Of a stretch of 64,000 nt of DNA, positions 1 to 12,200 are shown one piece after another (within the stretch, counting starts at the first letter, position 1; every line of letters starts with the position of its first letter). The notes beneath the pieces were generated by a model. The model searched no databases. It was given only the letters and a program-made list of their open reading frames with translations, and was not told the origin of the DNA. A program made the position numbers and the translations under genes. This stretch comes from Rhodocollybia butyracea (Eukaryota > Basidiomycota > Agaricomycetes > Agaricales > Omphalotaceae), in contig JADNRY010000004.1 of the NCBI GenBank assembly GCA_015501585.1, positions 682,001-746,000 of the forward strand. The letters are read 5' to 3'.

Positions 1-333
1 TGAATGCTGGCCATTCGAATGAGATAAGGACACGCACACGTGCTAATCACCTGAACACAGCCCAAAATGGACAAAAAAAAGCAAACAAAGACCATTATCA
101 ACGTGGCGCATGACTATAAAATCGATCACACGCCTCGCTGGTCTTTCATAAACTCTATCCACGACTTCAACTACCCCCACTGCGCGCCTCAGTCGATCCG
201 CAGACATCGACACATTACCCGCGACAAAACCTACTATTATCCACGTTTTGGCAATCGAGTTGCTCTTGCCCTTTATCAATCAGTTATCTCACTCTCAATC
301 TTCATCTGAAAATATATCGCAAACACCAGTTCC
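1..333. other. No gene recognised (upstream flank)
   Basis: Short open frames occur on both strands but none has recognisable composition, a family motif or plausible splice sites. This stretch is probably the promoter and 5' leader of the gene beginning at 334. Confidence 0.4.
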
Positions 334-1465
334 ATGGCTGTCATGTCTTCTCTTTCTTCTTCCTTGTACAACACACACACTACTACTTCTGCTTCTATCG
401 AGGCCGATACCCAATACCCAACCGTCGCAATTGATATGAGAATTGACGGAACCAAAGCTTGTTTTGGCGAAGAATTGTGGAGGCGCGAGCTTCGAGGCAT
501 CTTTAACAGGCGATTCGAATCTTGTGCCGAGCGTCTTTGTTCTACAGCCGTGGTGAGTGTCCTAAATTCCTGTATAGATAGACATAAATGATTGACGGTT
601 CTGTTCGTTACAGACATTCAGTGGCATCAACAAGCACGACAATGAGAACGCTGGACTAGTGCAAGACATAGTCCTAGACTGTCACGCGTCGGAATCTCCA
701 GAATGTGGCACCTCGGTTGCTCTCTCTGAGCATACAATTGTCCCGGAGCAGCCTACGAGATATTCATCTGCGAGTTCATTCACCTCAACAGCGTCCGGAT
801 CTTCGACCGGGACTGACCGCAGCCATGCCACAGCACCATCCACCTGGTCCAGATCAATCGGCTACAGCTACGATAACGCTCACAGTCTCGCCATGGCGGC
901 GAGAGAGAAACACTGCAAGCGTCTCGCCACTGTCCCTGTCTCTAACCAAGAGCATTCCATCCCTACTGCCGCACATGTTCTTGCTACGCCAACCCACGAT
1001 CATCTCCACACTGCGGCTCCATCCGAGCCTAAAATCACAGAATATTACATTCGGCGCGCACAGGAGAGAATCAAAAGGCAGCAGCCAGTTCGTCGACCCC
1101 GCTTTCAGGACCTTGTGGACAAGGAAGCGGAGGAACTGGCTGCAGCGATAGCCGCCTCATACGAACTCGAAATACTCCGTTTGCCGGATCAGGATGAGCT
1201 GGAGTGTACGGAAGCCGACGTCGAACTTCAGGACTTGTCGTCGAGTGCAGGCTCAGCTTTTCCTTACCTCCCTGCCTTTCGTGGACTTGAAAGTCCCCGA
1301 CCAAAGTGGTCTAGCGGGTGGGACAGCGTGCTTGATGAAGAACCAGCGGATGCAGAATTCATCGTTCATGCTCCTCGTGCAATCAGGCCGATTAAAACGG
1401 TGGAAATGCTTGAAGAGGCGTCGCAGAGACTTGAACGACTTGCAGTTGCGGACGAGCCGTTTTGA
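334..1465 (+). CDS. Hypothetical protein, two exons
   Basis: I do not recognise this protein. The model joins 334-552 and 614-1465 across a 61-nt intron with a GTGAGT donor and TTACAG acceptor in phase 0, giving about 356 residues. The N-terminal third is Ser/Thr-rich with no clear signal peptide or membrane segment. The middle is low-complexity. The C-terminal part is Glu/Ala/Leu-rich (AAIAASYELEILRL) and may form a helix. The start is the first ATG of exon 1 and is a guess; another ATG lies three codons downstream. The gene is probably real because the frame stays open through the intron junction for 850 nt, but its function is unknown. Confidence 0.5.
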
Positions 1466-1656
1466 AAGCTTTGCTCTTATGTTTCAGATTGAACGTGTAT
1501 TATATAGATCTCTGTATTTCTGGATAATGTATTTTATAAGCATTGGATGCCATACAGACCAGGAATTTCGGCATACCTTATGCGCACTGCGAGTTCTGGT
1601 GCGAGAGTAACCGTCAGCGCTTATTTAGGCGCCTCCAACTTTTTCCTCGTTCAAAC

Positions 1657-3052
1657 ATGAGCGTTGTCCGGAGACATGCTGCTCGCTCCGTAGTCTTCAA
1701 ACAGTTACCGCCGTCTCTCGAGGTCAAAAATCTTCTGTCCTTGGTTCCTTCTGGCCGCATCCACCAGGTCAAATCACAATCTAACAACTCGCTGGTCATA
1801 AATTTTTTGGACTCGCGTTCAGCGACCCACTTTACCCGGAAGTTCCTTGCCTCATCCCGAGATGGCCCATTAAATGACGACATCTCACTGGACTACGGAG
1901 AATCTCAACCGATACCCGTCGAAATTCTTGCTGCAATTGGCCTAAAGAACGCGAGCCGTGTCATTCGCGTTACCTCAAACAACGAGAAGGATATCCCTAG
2001 TGCTCTTAAGGGCGATTTGAACAAATGTGGCACTATTGAAAGCCTTGTAGACGATTCACGCTCTGCTGTGTGTCATTTCATGTCAATCGAATCCGCTATA
2101 AAGGTACACACCAAGTCTCTTTCTTTTCATGCCGCTTCATTCATACTTTTCCAGGCTCTAGAGCTCCTTCGTTCCAGTAAAACATACGGCGGGTACTCTG
2201 TGTACTTTGGAATTGACCGAAAGTCACACTTTCCTCGTTCCTTCCCTAAAGGCTCCAAAACCGATATCGTTTTAGCTTCGCTCCCGAAAGATGCCACCAC
2301 GAAAGAAATCCTTGATCGTATACAGCTTGGCGTCCCTAGCCTCAGCCGAGAGACTGTTCGGAGTATCAGATTTCGAACCAAAACTCGCAAAGCCGTACGT
2401 TAACGTCTAATCCTTTTATTTTTCCAAGTCATGAAATCTTCCAACAGTTCATCAACTTTTTCGAGCCTGGCATTGCCAAAATGATTTTTGACTCGTTTGA
2501 AAAGGCAGAGGGCAACACGAGATTGACCCGCGGTGTATCTGTGTCATGGTTGCGCTGTCGTACCCCTTCAATCAGCACTAACCTGCGTATAGCGGTCGAC
2601 GCCGGGGTCTCTCGCACTTTGACTGTGTCGAATATCAAGGACGTACGCCAACTCAAATCGATCTTGAAAGATATCGCCGAGTTTGGTACAATCCTCAGCA
2701 ATCCCTATAATTCCAAAACGTATGCCATGAATACCTTTACTTTGTCGGTTGCTGACTTTCCGCACACAGGAAAACCGTCTACATCGAGTTTGCTGACATC
2801 TACTCGTCTCTCAAGGCCATTGAACGCATTCACAAAGATCCGTCGGCCTATCCTGCTTTTAACAAAACGCATATTTCATTTACATCGGCTACCTCCAGCA
2901 TTCGCCCGATGAAAGTTTCCCTTCCAAAGACACCATCCCCGACATCAGCAAAACCCAGCGCACAGGCTGCATCGGAGGCGTCGTCCCAGCCCACAGCCGA
3001 GATACCGAAGGCTACTTCAACGGACAAAAAACTAGATTCCACAACCGTTTAA
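1657..3052 (+). CDS. RRM-domain RNA-binding protein (putative)
   Basis: Four exons are inferred: 1657-2103, 2155-2394, 2448-2719 and 2770-3052. The introns are 50-53 nt with GTAC/GTAT donors and CAG acceptors. The first intron is a multiple of three and has no stop, so the frame also reads through it. The last RRM-like module starts at the segment TLTVSNIKDVRQLKSIL (RNP2-like strand then helix) and continues across the last junction into TVYIEFADIYSSLKAI (RNP1-like strand then helix). The N-terminal part, with VFKQLPPSLEVKNLLSL, and the middle part, with VLASLPKDATTKEILDRI, look like two further divergent RRMs. The C-terminus is a Ser/Thr/Pro/Ala-rich tail. A role in mRNA binding follows from the fold; the specific family (Nrd1-like or other) cannot be fixed by eye. 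The gene converges on the aminopeptidase gene with only 48 bp between stop codons. Confidence 0.65.
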
Positions 3053-3100
3053 AGAAGTTATACAGTTTATGCCTAATACAAAACATTATTAACTTTGGAG

Positions 3101-6100
3101 TCATTGTCCCTTCTTCCAGCTTTCAAGCCAGTCTAGCAAATCATCCGTGGAATTCTGGATGGTTTCGATCAGTGACCTGCGGGATACACAAAGAAATTAT
3201 CTCCACGCACCTCGATGTACACTATACTCTCCTGGATCGAATCTAGGACCTGAGGTACACTAAGAGCATATCTCGAAATGTCCTTTCCATCCTACGAAGT
3301 CACAGAAAAGGATTAGAGAACAAGAAACTTGGCAGACAGTACTACTACTCACCGCGAAGAAGGCCTTGGTATCCTCGTAATCTTCTTTCGTAGTAAGCAA
3401 CCCGAACGTCTGAAAAAGCGTCACAGCACTGGGAGGAGGAGGTGAAAACATGCACCAACCTGTATAACTCCGGAAATCCCAAACCCGTCCTTGAACTTCT
3501 CGTATATCTGAGCACGAAGCGTCAGAAAGCGAACAAAATTTCGATTGCGGGTTTTGTACTCACTGCATCATAGTTTTCCTTGAGGTGCTTGATATACTGC
3601 CTCTTCATTCTCAGATTTTTCATCAGTCCCCAGATGAATTGCATGACGTCCTGATCTCGAGCTTTTGTAGACATGTATTCGATCGTGGATGCCCCGAGTT
3701 TGGTATCATTTACACTGCACATTGCCTTTCTGCGAAGTTCAACGGTATCATAAATAATTCTCAAGTATATAACAGTACCAGAGGGTACTCACATTGCGGC
3801 GATTTGCTCTGTGGGTGTGTTTGGATTTTCGATGATACCTTTCATTGTCAGATACTCTTCTTCTCCCCCGTATTCAACAGCCTATGAATGTATTCGTAAG
3901 TGGGGGTGATACCGGGGAATTGACTCTTACTGCAATGTATATTGATTCCTGGAGTTCTTCAGGAATCATACTCCTGTCTTGCGTCGTTTGGAAGCGTTTG
4001 AAGCGCGCGCGCAACTCGGTGATCACTCTAAGTCAGGTTAGTGTCATAAGTGGCATTTTTCATTATTAGTATAAGCCACCTACTCTTCGTCCTTGCCCTT
4101 GCTTGCATTGACGATAGCACAAGTTCGGAGTAAAGAGATATCTGGATGCTCCTCTGCCGAGTACTGATATCCAAGCTCAGACACGATAGGTTTAAACAGG
4201 AACTCCAGCGAGGATCAGGCTGTGGGCGCATGTGCAAAAGGGGAGAGCTTACGCGGCGGAATGCATTCAACAGATTTGTGACCTTTTCGTTCTCCCACCA
4301 GACAGTAGCGAGGGCTTCGAGCGCAGTAGATACAGAAGCCCAAACATAATCTACAAAGAGATATCAGGACATTGTGCAGAGGAAATCAAATGGTACACAT
4401 ACATTCACGCGTGTCTTTGAATATCGTCAAGAGGTCCAACGCACTGCTGAGGCTCGCGAGCTGAGCACCTGCAAGCGCAAACGCATCTTGCACAAGTCCA
4501 AGACGATCTCTCACATCGAATATCGAGTCAGACTTGATCGCCTCGATACCTATTTGTCGGAGTCGTTCAGGAGTGTAGAGGACTCGGTCTAGATGGTGAG
4601 GTGTTAGATGTTAAGCGTCGCCTGATTCCAGATGCTTACAATAGCCGAAAGTTCTAGCATTGAGCTTGAAAGGCTTTCGAGTATCGACTGCATATGAATT
4701 CGAACGGTCTTTCAAGACAACATTGTTGATGGCTGGTTTCCCTTCCGAGTCAGTAGTGAGAATGTTGAGTGGAACGTTCCTGCAGCGCGATGTCAAATGA
4801 TACGACAGGCCTCAATGGAAGCAGAGTCACCATATCGTATCGGTGTCATGCTTAGTTCCTTTCTGAAGGAATCTGTCCTGAACGGTATATATCACCCCAT
4901 CTGATTCGGTGACCGTGATAACAGGAAGTCCAGGCTTGGAGTATCGTCAGTGAAACGCCGACTTCACAGAAAAAAACTAACTTTGGTGATCCAGGGGTCC
5001 ATGAAGGCGGAAGCACCGAAACCTGGTTGCATTATTCAGCTTTGGTGACAATTAGTGTAAACAAGCTTCAAGAGCCCGTGCCTACGTCACGGGAGGCAGA
5101 CACAACAGTTCATTGTTGGTTCATTGGAACCATTTGGAGATTAATATATTCAGACTCTTTGAGTAGAATCTGCACCGTAACTGTAAGATATGGCTTATGC
5201 CATACAGCTGGAGCACCCATTGGCATAAGCATTCCATGTGCAATTCACTGAGGTTCAACATGAGATCTCATGCACTGAACACTTCAAAGCATATATGGTA
5301 TAAGTATGGATATTGGGAGTCATCTGTAGGGATCCGCACCATACTGTATACGGCTACGGCCGTACAGTTTACGGTTTCATACGGTACTTGGTAGTACCGT
5401 AGCCGTACCGTATATTTTCTTCAGAAATGCCTTACGGTACGGTACAGGTATAAATACGGGTTACGGCCGTATTGTACGGCCGTAAAAATTGCATTTTATT
5501 AAAAAGATATTCTACGCCTTTAAGCCATCCTTTAGTGCTTTCCTCTTAAGCCTGAGTTGATGTTTGTACAGCATAAGTATGCAAATGGTCTCAGGCTTCA
5601 AGCAAGCACAACAGAGGGATATGGTATCCCTTCCACCTGAGAATATCTGCTCTACTGCAACTGCTGAGCCTTGCATGGAGTGAGAATTTGAGAGAAATAA
5701 CGCAATAAATAAGTACACACCTCGGATTGCCATAAAATTGCATGCCATTTGATACACTTGTGAATAAACTATGGCTACAATACTGGTAATAAAGTACGGC
5801 CGTATTGTAGCCGTACACGGCCGTCTTTTACGGGTCTATACGGTATCAATCCCGTACCCAAGCCGTACCGTAAAGTCGATGTTGAGAAGCAATACGGTAC
5901 GGTTACCGTAACCGTACCGTCAACCGTATTATACGGTTACGGTGCGGATCCCTAGTCATCTGACCCATACATTACAGTGCAGAAGCCTACCTAGTAAGTA
6001 CCTCCAGGTCAAGGGACATTGACATCATTGAAATCACTCTGGAATTGAAAAATTGAGCATCCAAAGTTTCAGCGAAAGTTTGGCCAAAGTTGGTAAGTGT

Positions 6101-8692
6101 TCTGGAGTATTTCTAAAAATTTGAGTGTAATCATCCCAACTTAAGTATGGCCCTTCAAATCTACATACAACATCATATACTTATCTTCACTAACACTTGC
6201 CTGATTAATTGAGCAGTAGTATTATAGTAATGTAAAACTTAAAGAAAAGGCAGAGACTCTTCAATTAAGTATGGGTTTTTATTTTTCCTCTCTTGTGATA
6301 CATTAGTTTTCCTGTCCTTCTCTTCCAATCGCTCTTTTTTAAACATGATCTGGACACGAAAGTGGACAGATAGCCACAGGACACTTGGGCGTGACACAGG
6401 CTGGCAGGCTGAAGAAGCTAAGTAGGTTTGGAGATCAGCATTGCTTGGACAACCTCTAGGCTCTGAATTCTCCATGGGATGCATCGCCACAGAGTAGATG
6501 TTTGCATCGACTGGTTGTCAGCTTTGCTGGTACCCGCTGAGGTTGCGGAAATAAGTAGTGTTCATAATTTCGGTTTTGTACAGCCGCTACGCAGATTTCT
6601 CATTTGCTTGCACAATCCAACGCGATCATTGATATGAAAAAAGTTCTAAGTCGAACGAACGGTCCGCCGGAATAACAGGAGTAGGTTGTGCCGGGCAGCC
6701 GCTGCGCGGGAACTGCTGATGTAAATTATTTGAGCGCCTAAACCGCCTTTATTTAGAGTATAGGATATATAGAGAGCGTTACCTGTCGCCTCTTCGATAC
6801 CATCCCATAGGTCGCTAGTGATACTGTTTCCGTAAAGGTGCGCCTTCAGGTATATTGAGACACCCTTAAGGAACGCCTCGACCCCAACATGGTTGGCCAG
6901 CATGCGAAGGACTTGCAACCAGCATTTAAGCTTATCCTTACTTGGACAAACTATTGAACTTACCGGAAGCCGCCTTGGAATATGATAAACTATCGAAGAT
7001 CTATCCAACGCTTCTGTCAGTTATAGCTCTTCGGACCACTTCATGTTCTTAACTCGCCTGATTGATTTTGTTGGCATCAGGACAATCAACTTCGACAGGA
7101 TGAGAAGATAGTTTTTTGTCGAGCATCATAGCTTCGTGAACGTGCATGACGATGAACGCTGAATCAAGCTTCCATTCCGGGAACACTCTGGAATTAAGGA
7201 GTCAGTATGAGGACACCATAAAGCGAAGGAAGTATGCGGAACCTGTCTGTAAAGCGAGAATGAGATTCAGCTCGGCAGCATGTAGAATGTGGAAAGCATC
7301 ATACCCGGAATTATCAATTCTCCCATCTTTATATCCTCATCGAGTTAGCATACTGTTTACTAGTAGTCGGGTCAATGTTTCAACTAACCAATGTGGCGAA
7401 TCCTAAGTACAGTAGGTAAGAACCGCGCGTTTTACAGGGCTTGAACTCACCTTCATTCAAGTAGAGGTATGTCCACCATTCCATGGTGGTGATATTTCCA
7501 AACCTAGTAGACAAAAGACCTCAGGATATAGTACATTTCATGAAGATCCTAGTACAAACCACATATGCGCAATTTCATGAACTTGGTTGCTGACAATGGC
7601 CTGTTTCTGTTGTAGATTGCTTGTATTCGGGTCTAACAAATATACACCAGCTCTTCCTGTTATTAAACCCCAATTCTCCATTGCGTATGCATCCAGGTCT
7701 TGGACCTGAGGCAGATTCAGGATGAAAAAATTCACAGCAATATTCAGCAGCCTACCACAAGTGTATCGAGTTTGGGAAGAGGATATTCAATGTCGAATAA
7801 TTCCTCATAGACAGGAAGAACTTTTCCAGTCACTTCGAGGGCGTACTTTGCCTGGTGGATCGAAGACGGTGAAGCTATGTTCACGTTATAGCTTACAGAC
7901 AAATAGAGGAAACAAATCCACCCACCATAGACGCGGATGGGACGTGTCTTCTCGCTGATTGGGCTCGTGAAAGAGCTTTCAATGTACTCGAATTGTCCAT
8001 TTGCATAAGCGACAATGTAGGTGGACATCAGAGGAGAGGTCTCGAAACGCGTAATTTTCCACTCATGACGGGATGAGTCTTTTAACAAATCATAGACATC
8101 ATTCGCCTCTGTGTAAGGCTCCTCGGACGCTGCGGGGGTGTTGAAAATATTCACCGAGTTGTTATCGGATATCATCGACATAACAAATGTTGCCTTCAGG
8201 GCTGGTTCGTCCCAGCAGGGAAACGCACGACGAGCAGCTGTTGGCTGCCCAGTCACATCAGAAAGCAGTTCTTGACAGAACGAAAAAGATAGTCACCTCA
8301 AACTGTGTCACAGTATAGAAATTCTTCTTCCCTTCAGCCTCCCATGTACCTTCATAGTACCCAATTAGATTACCCCCAAGCCGGCCCTCAAACATGATAA
8401 ATAATCTCAGGGAAACACCAGGTGCAAATGTGCTTGGAAAGACAAATGTAGATCGCTGGTTGATTTTGTCTGTCGAATGAGAAACCGGCACAAAGGCCTC
8501 TTCGCCTCCAGGGATGGTCACGGAAACATCAGATAACTGCAAATCAGCAGTATTTAGAACGATTTTGGACGTCTCTGCATTGACTTTCAAGTCGATCTCC
8601 ACAGCACCGCGAAATTTATGCTGCGGAAGATCTGTGAGGAGAGTCAGATTGTAATGAGTTGGAGAAACATCTGTGGGCAGGCGATATTCCAT
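3101..8692 (-). CDS. M1-family zinc aminopeptidase (Ape2/Aap1 type), intact copy
   Basis: This is a cytosolic-type metalloaminopeptidase that removes N-terminal residues from peptides. Splicing 24 exons by hand gives 2643 coding nt, 880 aa, the usual family length. The N-terminal beta domain begins with YRLPTDVSPTHYNL. The substrate motif is YAMENWG, where the usual first Gly is Tyr. The zinc site HEIAHMW is followed after 18 residues by the Glu of LNEG, and the helper Tyr lies in SYSKAASVLRM. The ERAP1_C-like helical domain ends in LLDWLESWKKGQ and a TGA at 3101. Exon 8 is only 4 nt (7243-7246). The intron after INQ (donor at 7057-7056) uses a GC donor (GCGAGT). The intron at 5023-6782 is enlarged by transposon DNA, yet both sides stay in frame. 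ATG 8692 is chosen because the family N-terminus starts there. A damaged tandem paralog lies upstream. Confidence 0.88.
5327..5954 (-). mobile_element. Non-autonomous hAT-family DNA transposon
   Basis: The element has perfect 14-bp terminal inverted repeats, TAGGGATCCGCACC at 5327-5340 and its reverse complement at 5941-5954. It is flanked by an 8-bp target duplication GTCATCTG (5319-5326 and 5955-5962). A YAGGG start and an 8-bp duplication are hallmarks of the hAT superfamily. The subterminal regions are packed with ACGGTACGG and ACGGCCGT motifs, plausible transposase-binding repeats. The centre carries a relic of the transposase C-terminus on the minus strand. At 628 bp it cannot encode a transposase, so it is an internally deleted derivative. 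Confidence 0.88.
5512..5757 (-). pseudogene. Relic of hAT transposase C-terminal dimerisation domain
   Basis: The minus-strand frame contains the stretch GSAVAVEQIFSGGRDTIS followed by LKPETICILML, matching the general pattern of the hATC dimerisation domain (small residues, VE/SE-x-x-FS, then the SL..E....L helix). Nothing of the catalytic RNase-H-like core or the BED finger precedes it. It is a decayed fragment inside the hAT element and confirms the classification made from the terminal repeats. Confidence 0.75.
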
Positions 8693-9292
8693 CGAGGATG
8701 TAGTAACTGAAGCTGTTTGAACTCGATGGTGATAAGCTCTGTAATCAGAACAATATTATACAATCGACGTATGGATTCCCGTTGCGATCAGAAGTATACC
8801 GGTTCCGACCGAATGGCAAGCGGATTTGAGTGGGTTCAGATGGCCGGACTCAGTCTCTGTTCTTTTCATGGCTGGGTGAGTCTGCTATCCGAACTTTCTT
8901 TGCACGACACAACAGACTTCAGCAAGAGGCGATCTCCGAACCGGGAACACATCACTCCATAAGGCGTAATGCCGTTGAAGCCGCTGAGCGGCCAACAACT
9001 GAACTTGTTACTTGTCCTTATGCTTATTTCTTGATACAGATCTCTCAATGAAAACAAGGTTCAGAAAGACAACCAAGAAATAATAATATATCAAGTGTTT
9101 TCCAATTTTCCATGCAGTCCAGGGGCTCGACAGCCATCAACTCCATGATAGTTCCAGCCTCGCTTGTCGATTCGCAGCCAAAACTCGCATGGTTAATAAA
9201 TATAACCTTTCTTCTCCTTTTTATTTCCTTTTCAACCTGGGAATTTTGCCCGCTATCTCCAGAGATGTGATCACGACACTGGTTTTCCAACT
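8693..9292. other. Spacer between the aminopeptidase paralogs
   Basis: This is the 600-bp gap between the stop of the upstream paralog and the start of the intact copy. It must hold the promoter of the intact gene. I see no ORF of recognisable family and no clear TATA box. Confidence 0.4.
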
Positions 9293-12200
9293 TCATTGTC
9301 CATTCCTCCAGCTTTCAAGCCAATCCAGTAAAACTTCCGTAGAATTCTGTAGATGAGTTTATTCAGCTGGTACACAGTGAAGAACAGTGAAGAATTTTAT
9401 TATTCACCTCAATGTACACCATTTTTGCCCGTATTGACTCTAGGACTGAGGTACACTCAAAGCATATTTAGAAATGTCTTTTCCATCCTACTGGTGGATG
9501 AGAGCGGATCGGGAAACCAAGCAGAAAGCTCACCGCGAAGAAAGCTTTGGTGTCCTCGTAGTCTTCCTTTGTAGTAAGTATACTGAGCGCCTGAAGAACA
9601 CGTCAAAATAAGCAGCAAAGAACAAGGTTTCAGTGACCTGTATAATCCCCGAGATTGCAAATCCATCTTTGAACCTCTCGTATATCTGCGCATAACGCAT
9701 CAGGAACCAAGCGAAAGACTGGTTGCGAGGCTACTTACCATATCGTAGTTTTCTTTGAAGTGCTTGATATACTGTCTCTTTGTTCTCGGATTCTTCACGA
9801 GTCCCCGAATGAACTGCGTGACGTCTTGATCTCGAGCTTTTGTGGACATGTATTCGATGGTAGCACGACCGAGTTTGGCATTGCCTACGCTACACATCGC
9901 TTTTCTGCAAAGGTCCACCGCTATCATGACTTGGCGGGATACGACACTACGAGAAGGGACTCACATTGCAGCGACCTTCTCTGTGGGTGTCTTTGGATCT
10001 TCCAGGATGCGTTTGATCGCTAGATACTCTTCTTCTCCGCCATGTTCGACCGCCTGTGGATATATATATTCGTGTGACGACGACTAAAATTTGACTAGAC
10101 ACCCACTGCAGTGTATATTGGCTCTTGCAGCTCGTCAGGGATAATACTCTTGTCTTGTGTTTCTTGGAAGTGCTTAAACCGGCCACGTAGCTCCGATATA
10201 ACTCTAGACTAGGTTGGTTATGATAGCATTCAATCTTGAGAATGCTACGTACTCCTCGTCCTTGGCGCCACTTGCATTGATAATAGCACAAGTTCGGAGT
10301 AAAGAAATATCTGGATGTTCGTTGGCCGAGTACTGGTATCCAAGCTCTGATACGATAGGTTTAAACAAAAACTTCGACGAGGATCAGCTCATGAATGTGT
10401 ATGCGAAAGGGGAAACCCCACCCGCCGAAATGCGTTCAACAAGTTTATGACCACTTCGCTCTCCCACCAAATGTCAGCCAGGACTTCAAGTGCAGTAGAG
10501 ATAGAAGCCCAAACACAATCTACGAAGGTATCAGAGCACTGATAAAAAGGAATTCAAATGGCGCGTCTCACATTCACGCATATCTTTGAATAACGTCAAG
10601 AGGTTCAACGCACTGCTAAGGCTTGCAAGCTGAGCACCTGCAAGCGCAAATGCATCTTGCACTAGTCCAAGACGATCTCTCGCATCAAATATCGAACCAG
10701 GCTTGATCGCCTCTATGCCTATTTGTCGGAGTCGTTCAGGAGCATAGAGGACTTGGTCTAGGAGATGATGATGAGAGGTTGGGTTTTGAGCATCGCTTGG
10801 AATACGAGTGCTCACAGTAACCGAAATTTCTCGCGTTGAGTTTGAAAGCCTGCTGGGTATCGACTGCGTATGAATTCGCGTGTTCTTTCAAGACGATATT
10901 GATGACGGTTGGTTTCCCTTCCGAGTCAACGGTGAGAACATTAAGCGGGACATGCCTGCAGCTCGACGTCAAATTACACCATAGTACCAAAGGATGCATG
11001 ATCACCATATCGTATCGGTGTCGTTCTTGGTGCCTTTGTGGAGGAATCTATCCTGAACAACAAGTATTACTCCTTCTGACTCTGTGACCGTGATGACCGG
11101 AAATCCAGGCTTAACAGATTGTTAGTCGTTTGTTGAAGAAGGCCTATAACCTTATGGAATAAACCGACCTTGGATATCCAGGCGTCCATGAAGGAGGAAG
11201 CATCAAAACCTGATCAGATTTCTTGAGCTCAACGTTGCATCTATACGTGCACAGAGCGTTACCTGTTGCCTCTTCTACGCCTTCCCATAGATCGCTAGTA
11301 ATACTGTTTCCATAAAGGTGAGCCTTCAGGTATATTGAGACACCCTTGAGGAACGCTTCGACCCCGACATGGTTGGCCAGCATGCGAAGAACTTGCAGCC
11401 TGCATTTATGCTTAGCCTTACTTAGACAAAACAGTGACCTTACTGGAAGCCGCCTTGGAATATGATAAACCATCAAAAATCTGTCCAGCATTTCGGTCAG
11501 TCCTAACTCCACCTTGTATCACCCGCTCTCAACTTGCCTGATTGATCTTGTTGGCATCGGGGCAATCGACTTCCACAGGGTGAGAAGAGAGTCTGTCGTC
11601 GATCCTCATCGCTCTGCCGACATGCGTAGCGATGAACGCCGAGTCAAGCTTCCACTCTGGGAACACCCTGGACTGAACATTAGTGAGTATTTGATACAAG
11701 AGAAGGATCCCATCACTTGTCTGTTGGTGAAAAGAATAAGATCCAGTCTCGTGTATGAGAGGAAATCAACAACTTGAACTTACCAGGAATGATCAATGCT
11801 CCCATCTATCCTCATCGAGTTAGAATGTGGTCTACTGCTGAGACTTGTTTCAACGAACCAGCGTGGCGAAGCCTGAGCTCACAATAAGTTACAAAATAAG
11901 TCTAGTGGGGTCGTCGTTGGTTAAGCTCGCCTTCATTTAGGTAAATAAAGGTCCACCACTCCATGGTTGTGATATTTCCGAACCTAATAAACAAAGACCT
12001 CAGGATAGCTCCATTTCATGCCACATGGAGATACTGGAACAGACCACATATGTGCAACTTCATGAAACACCGTGCTAACGATTGCCTGTTTCTGCTGTAG
12101 ATCACTCGCGTCGGGGTCCAGCAAATATCGGCTACCTCTTCCTGTGATCAAACCCCAATTTTCCATTGCGGCTACATCCAAGTCTTGAATCTGAGGCAAA

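Larger units (their letters stand above)
5023..6782 (-). other. Transposon-enlarged intron of the aminopeptidase gene
   Basis: The donor is CAG|GTAACGCTCT at 6782 and the acceptor ACCAG ends at 5023. The paralog has only a ~55-nt intron at the same place with the same first ten bases, so about 1.7 kb has been inserted. A 628-bp hAT element (5327-5954) accounts for part of it. The remaining ~1.07 kb (5023-5326 and 5955-6770) carries no ORF, LTR or terminal repeat that I can recognise. Confidence 0.75.

Noticed and set aside
5512..5757. A standalone hAT transposase gene
   Set aside because: Only the C-terminal dimerisation segment is present, with no DNA-binding or catalytic part; kept as a relic only.
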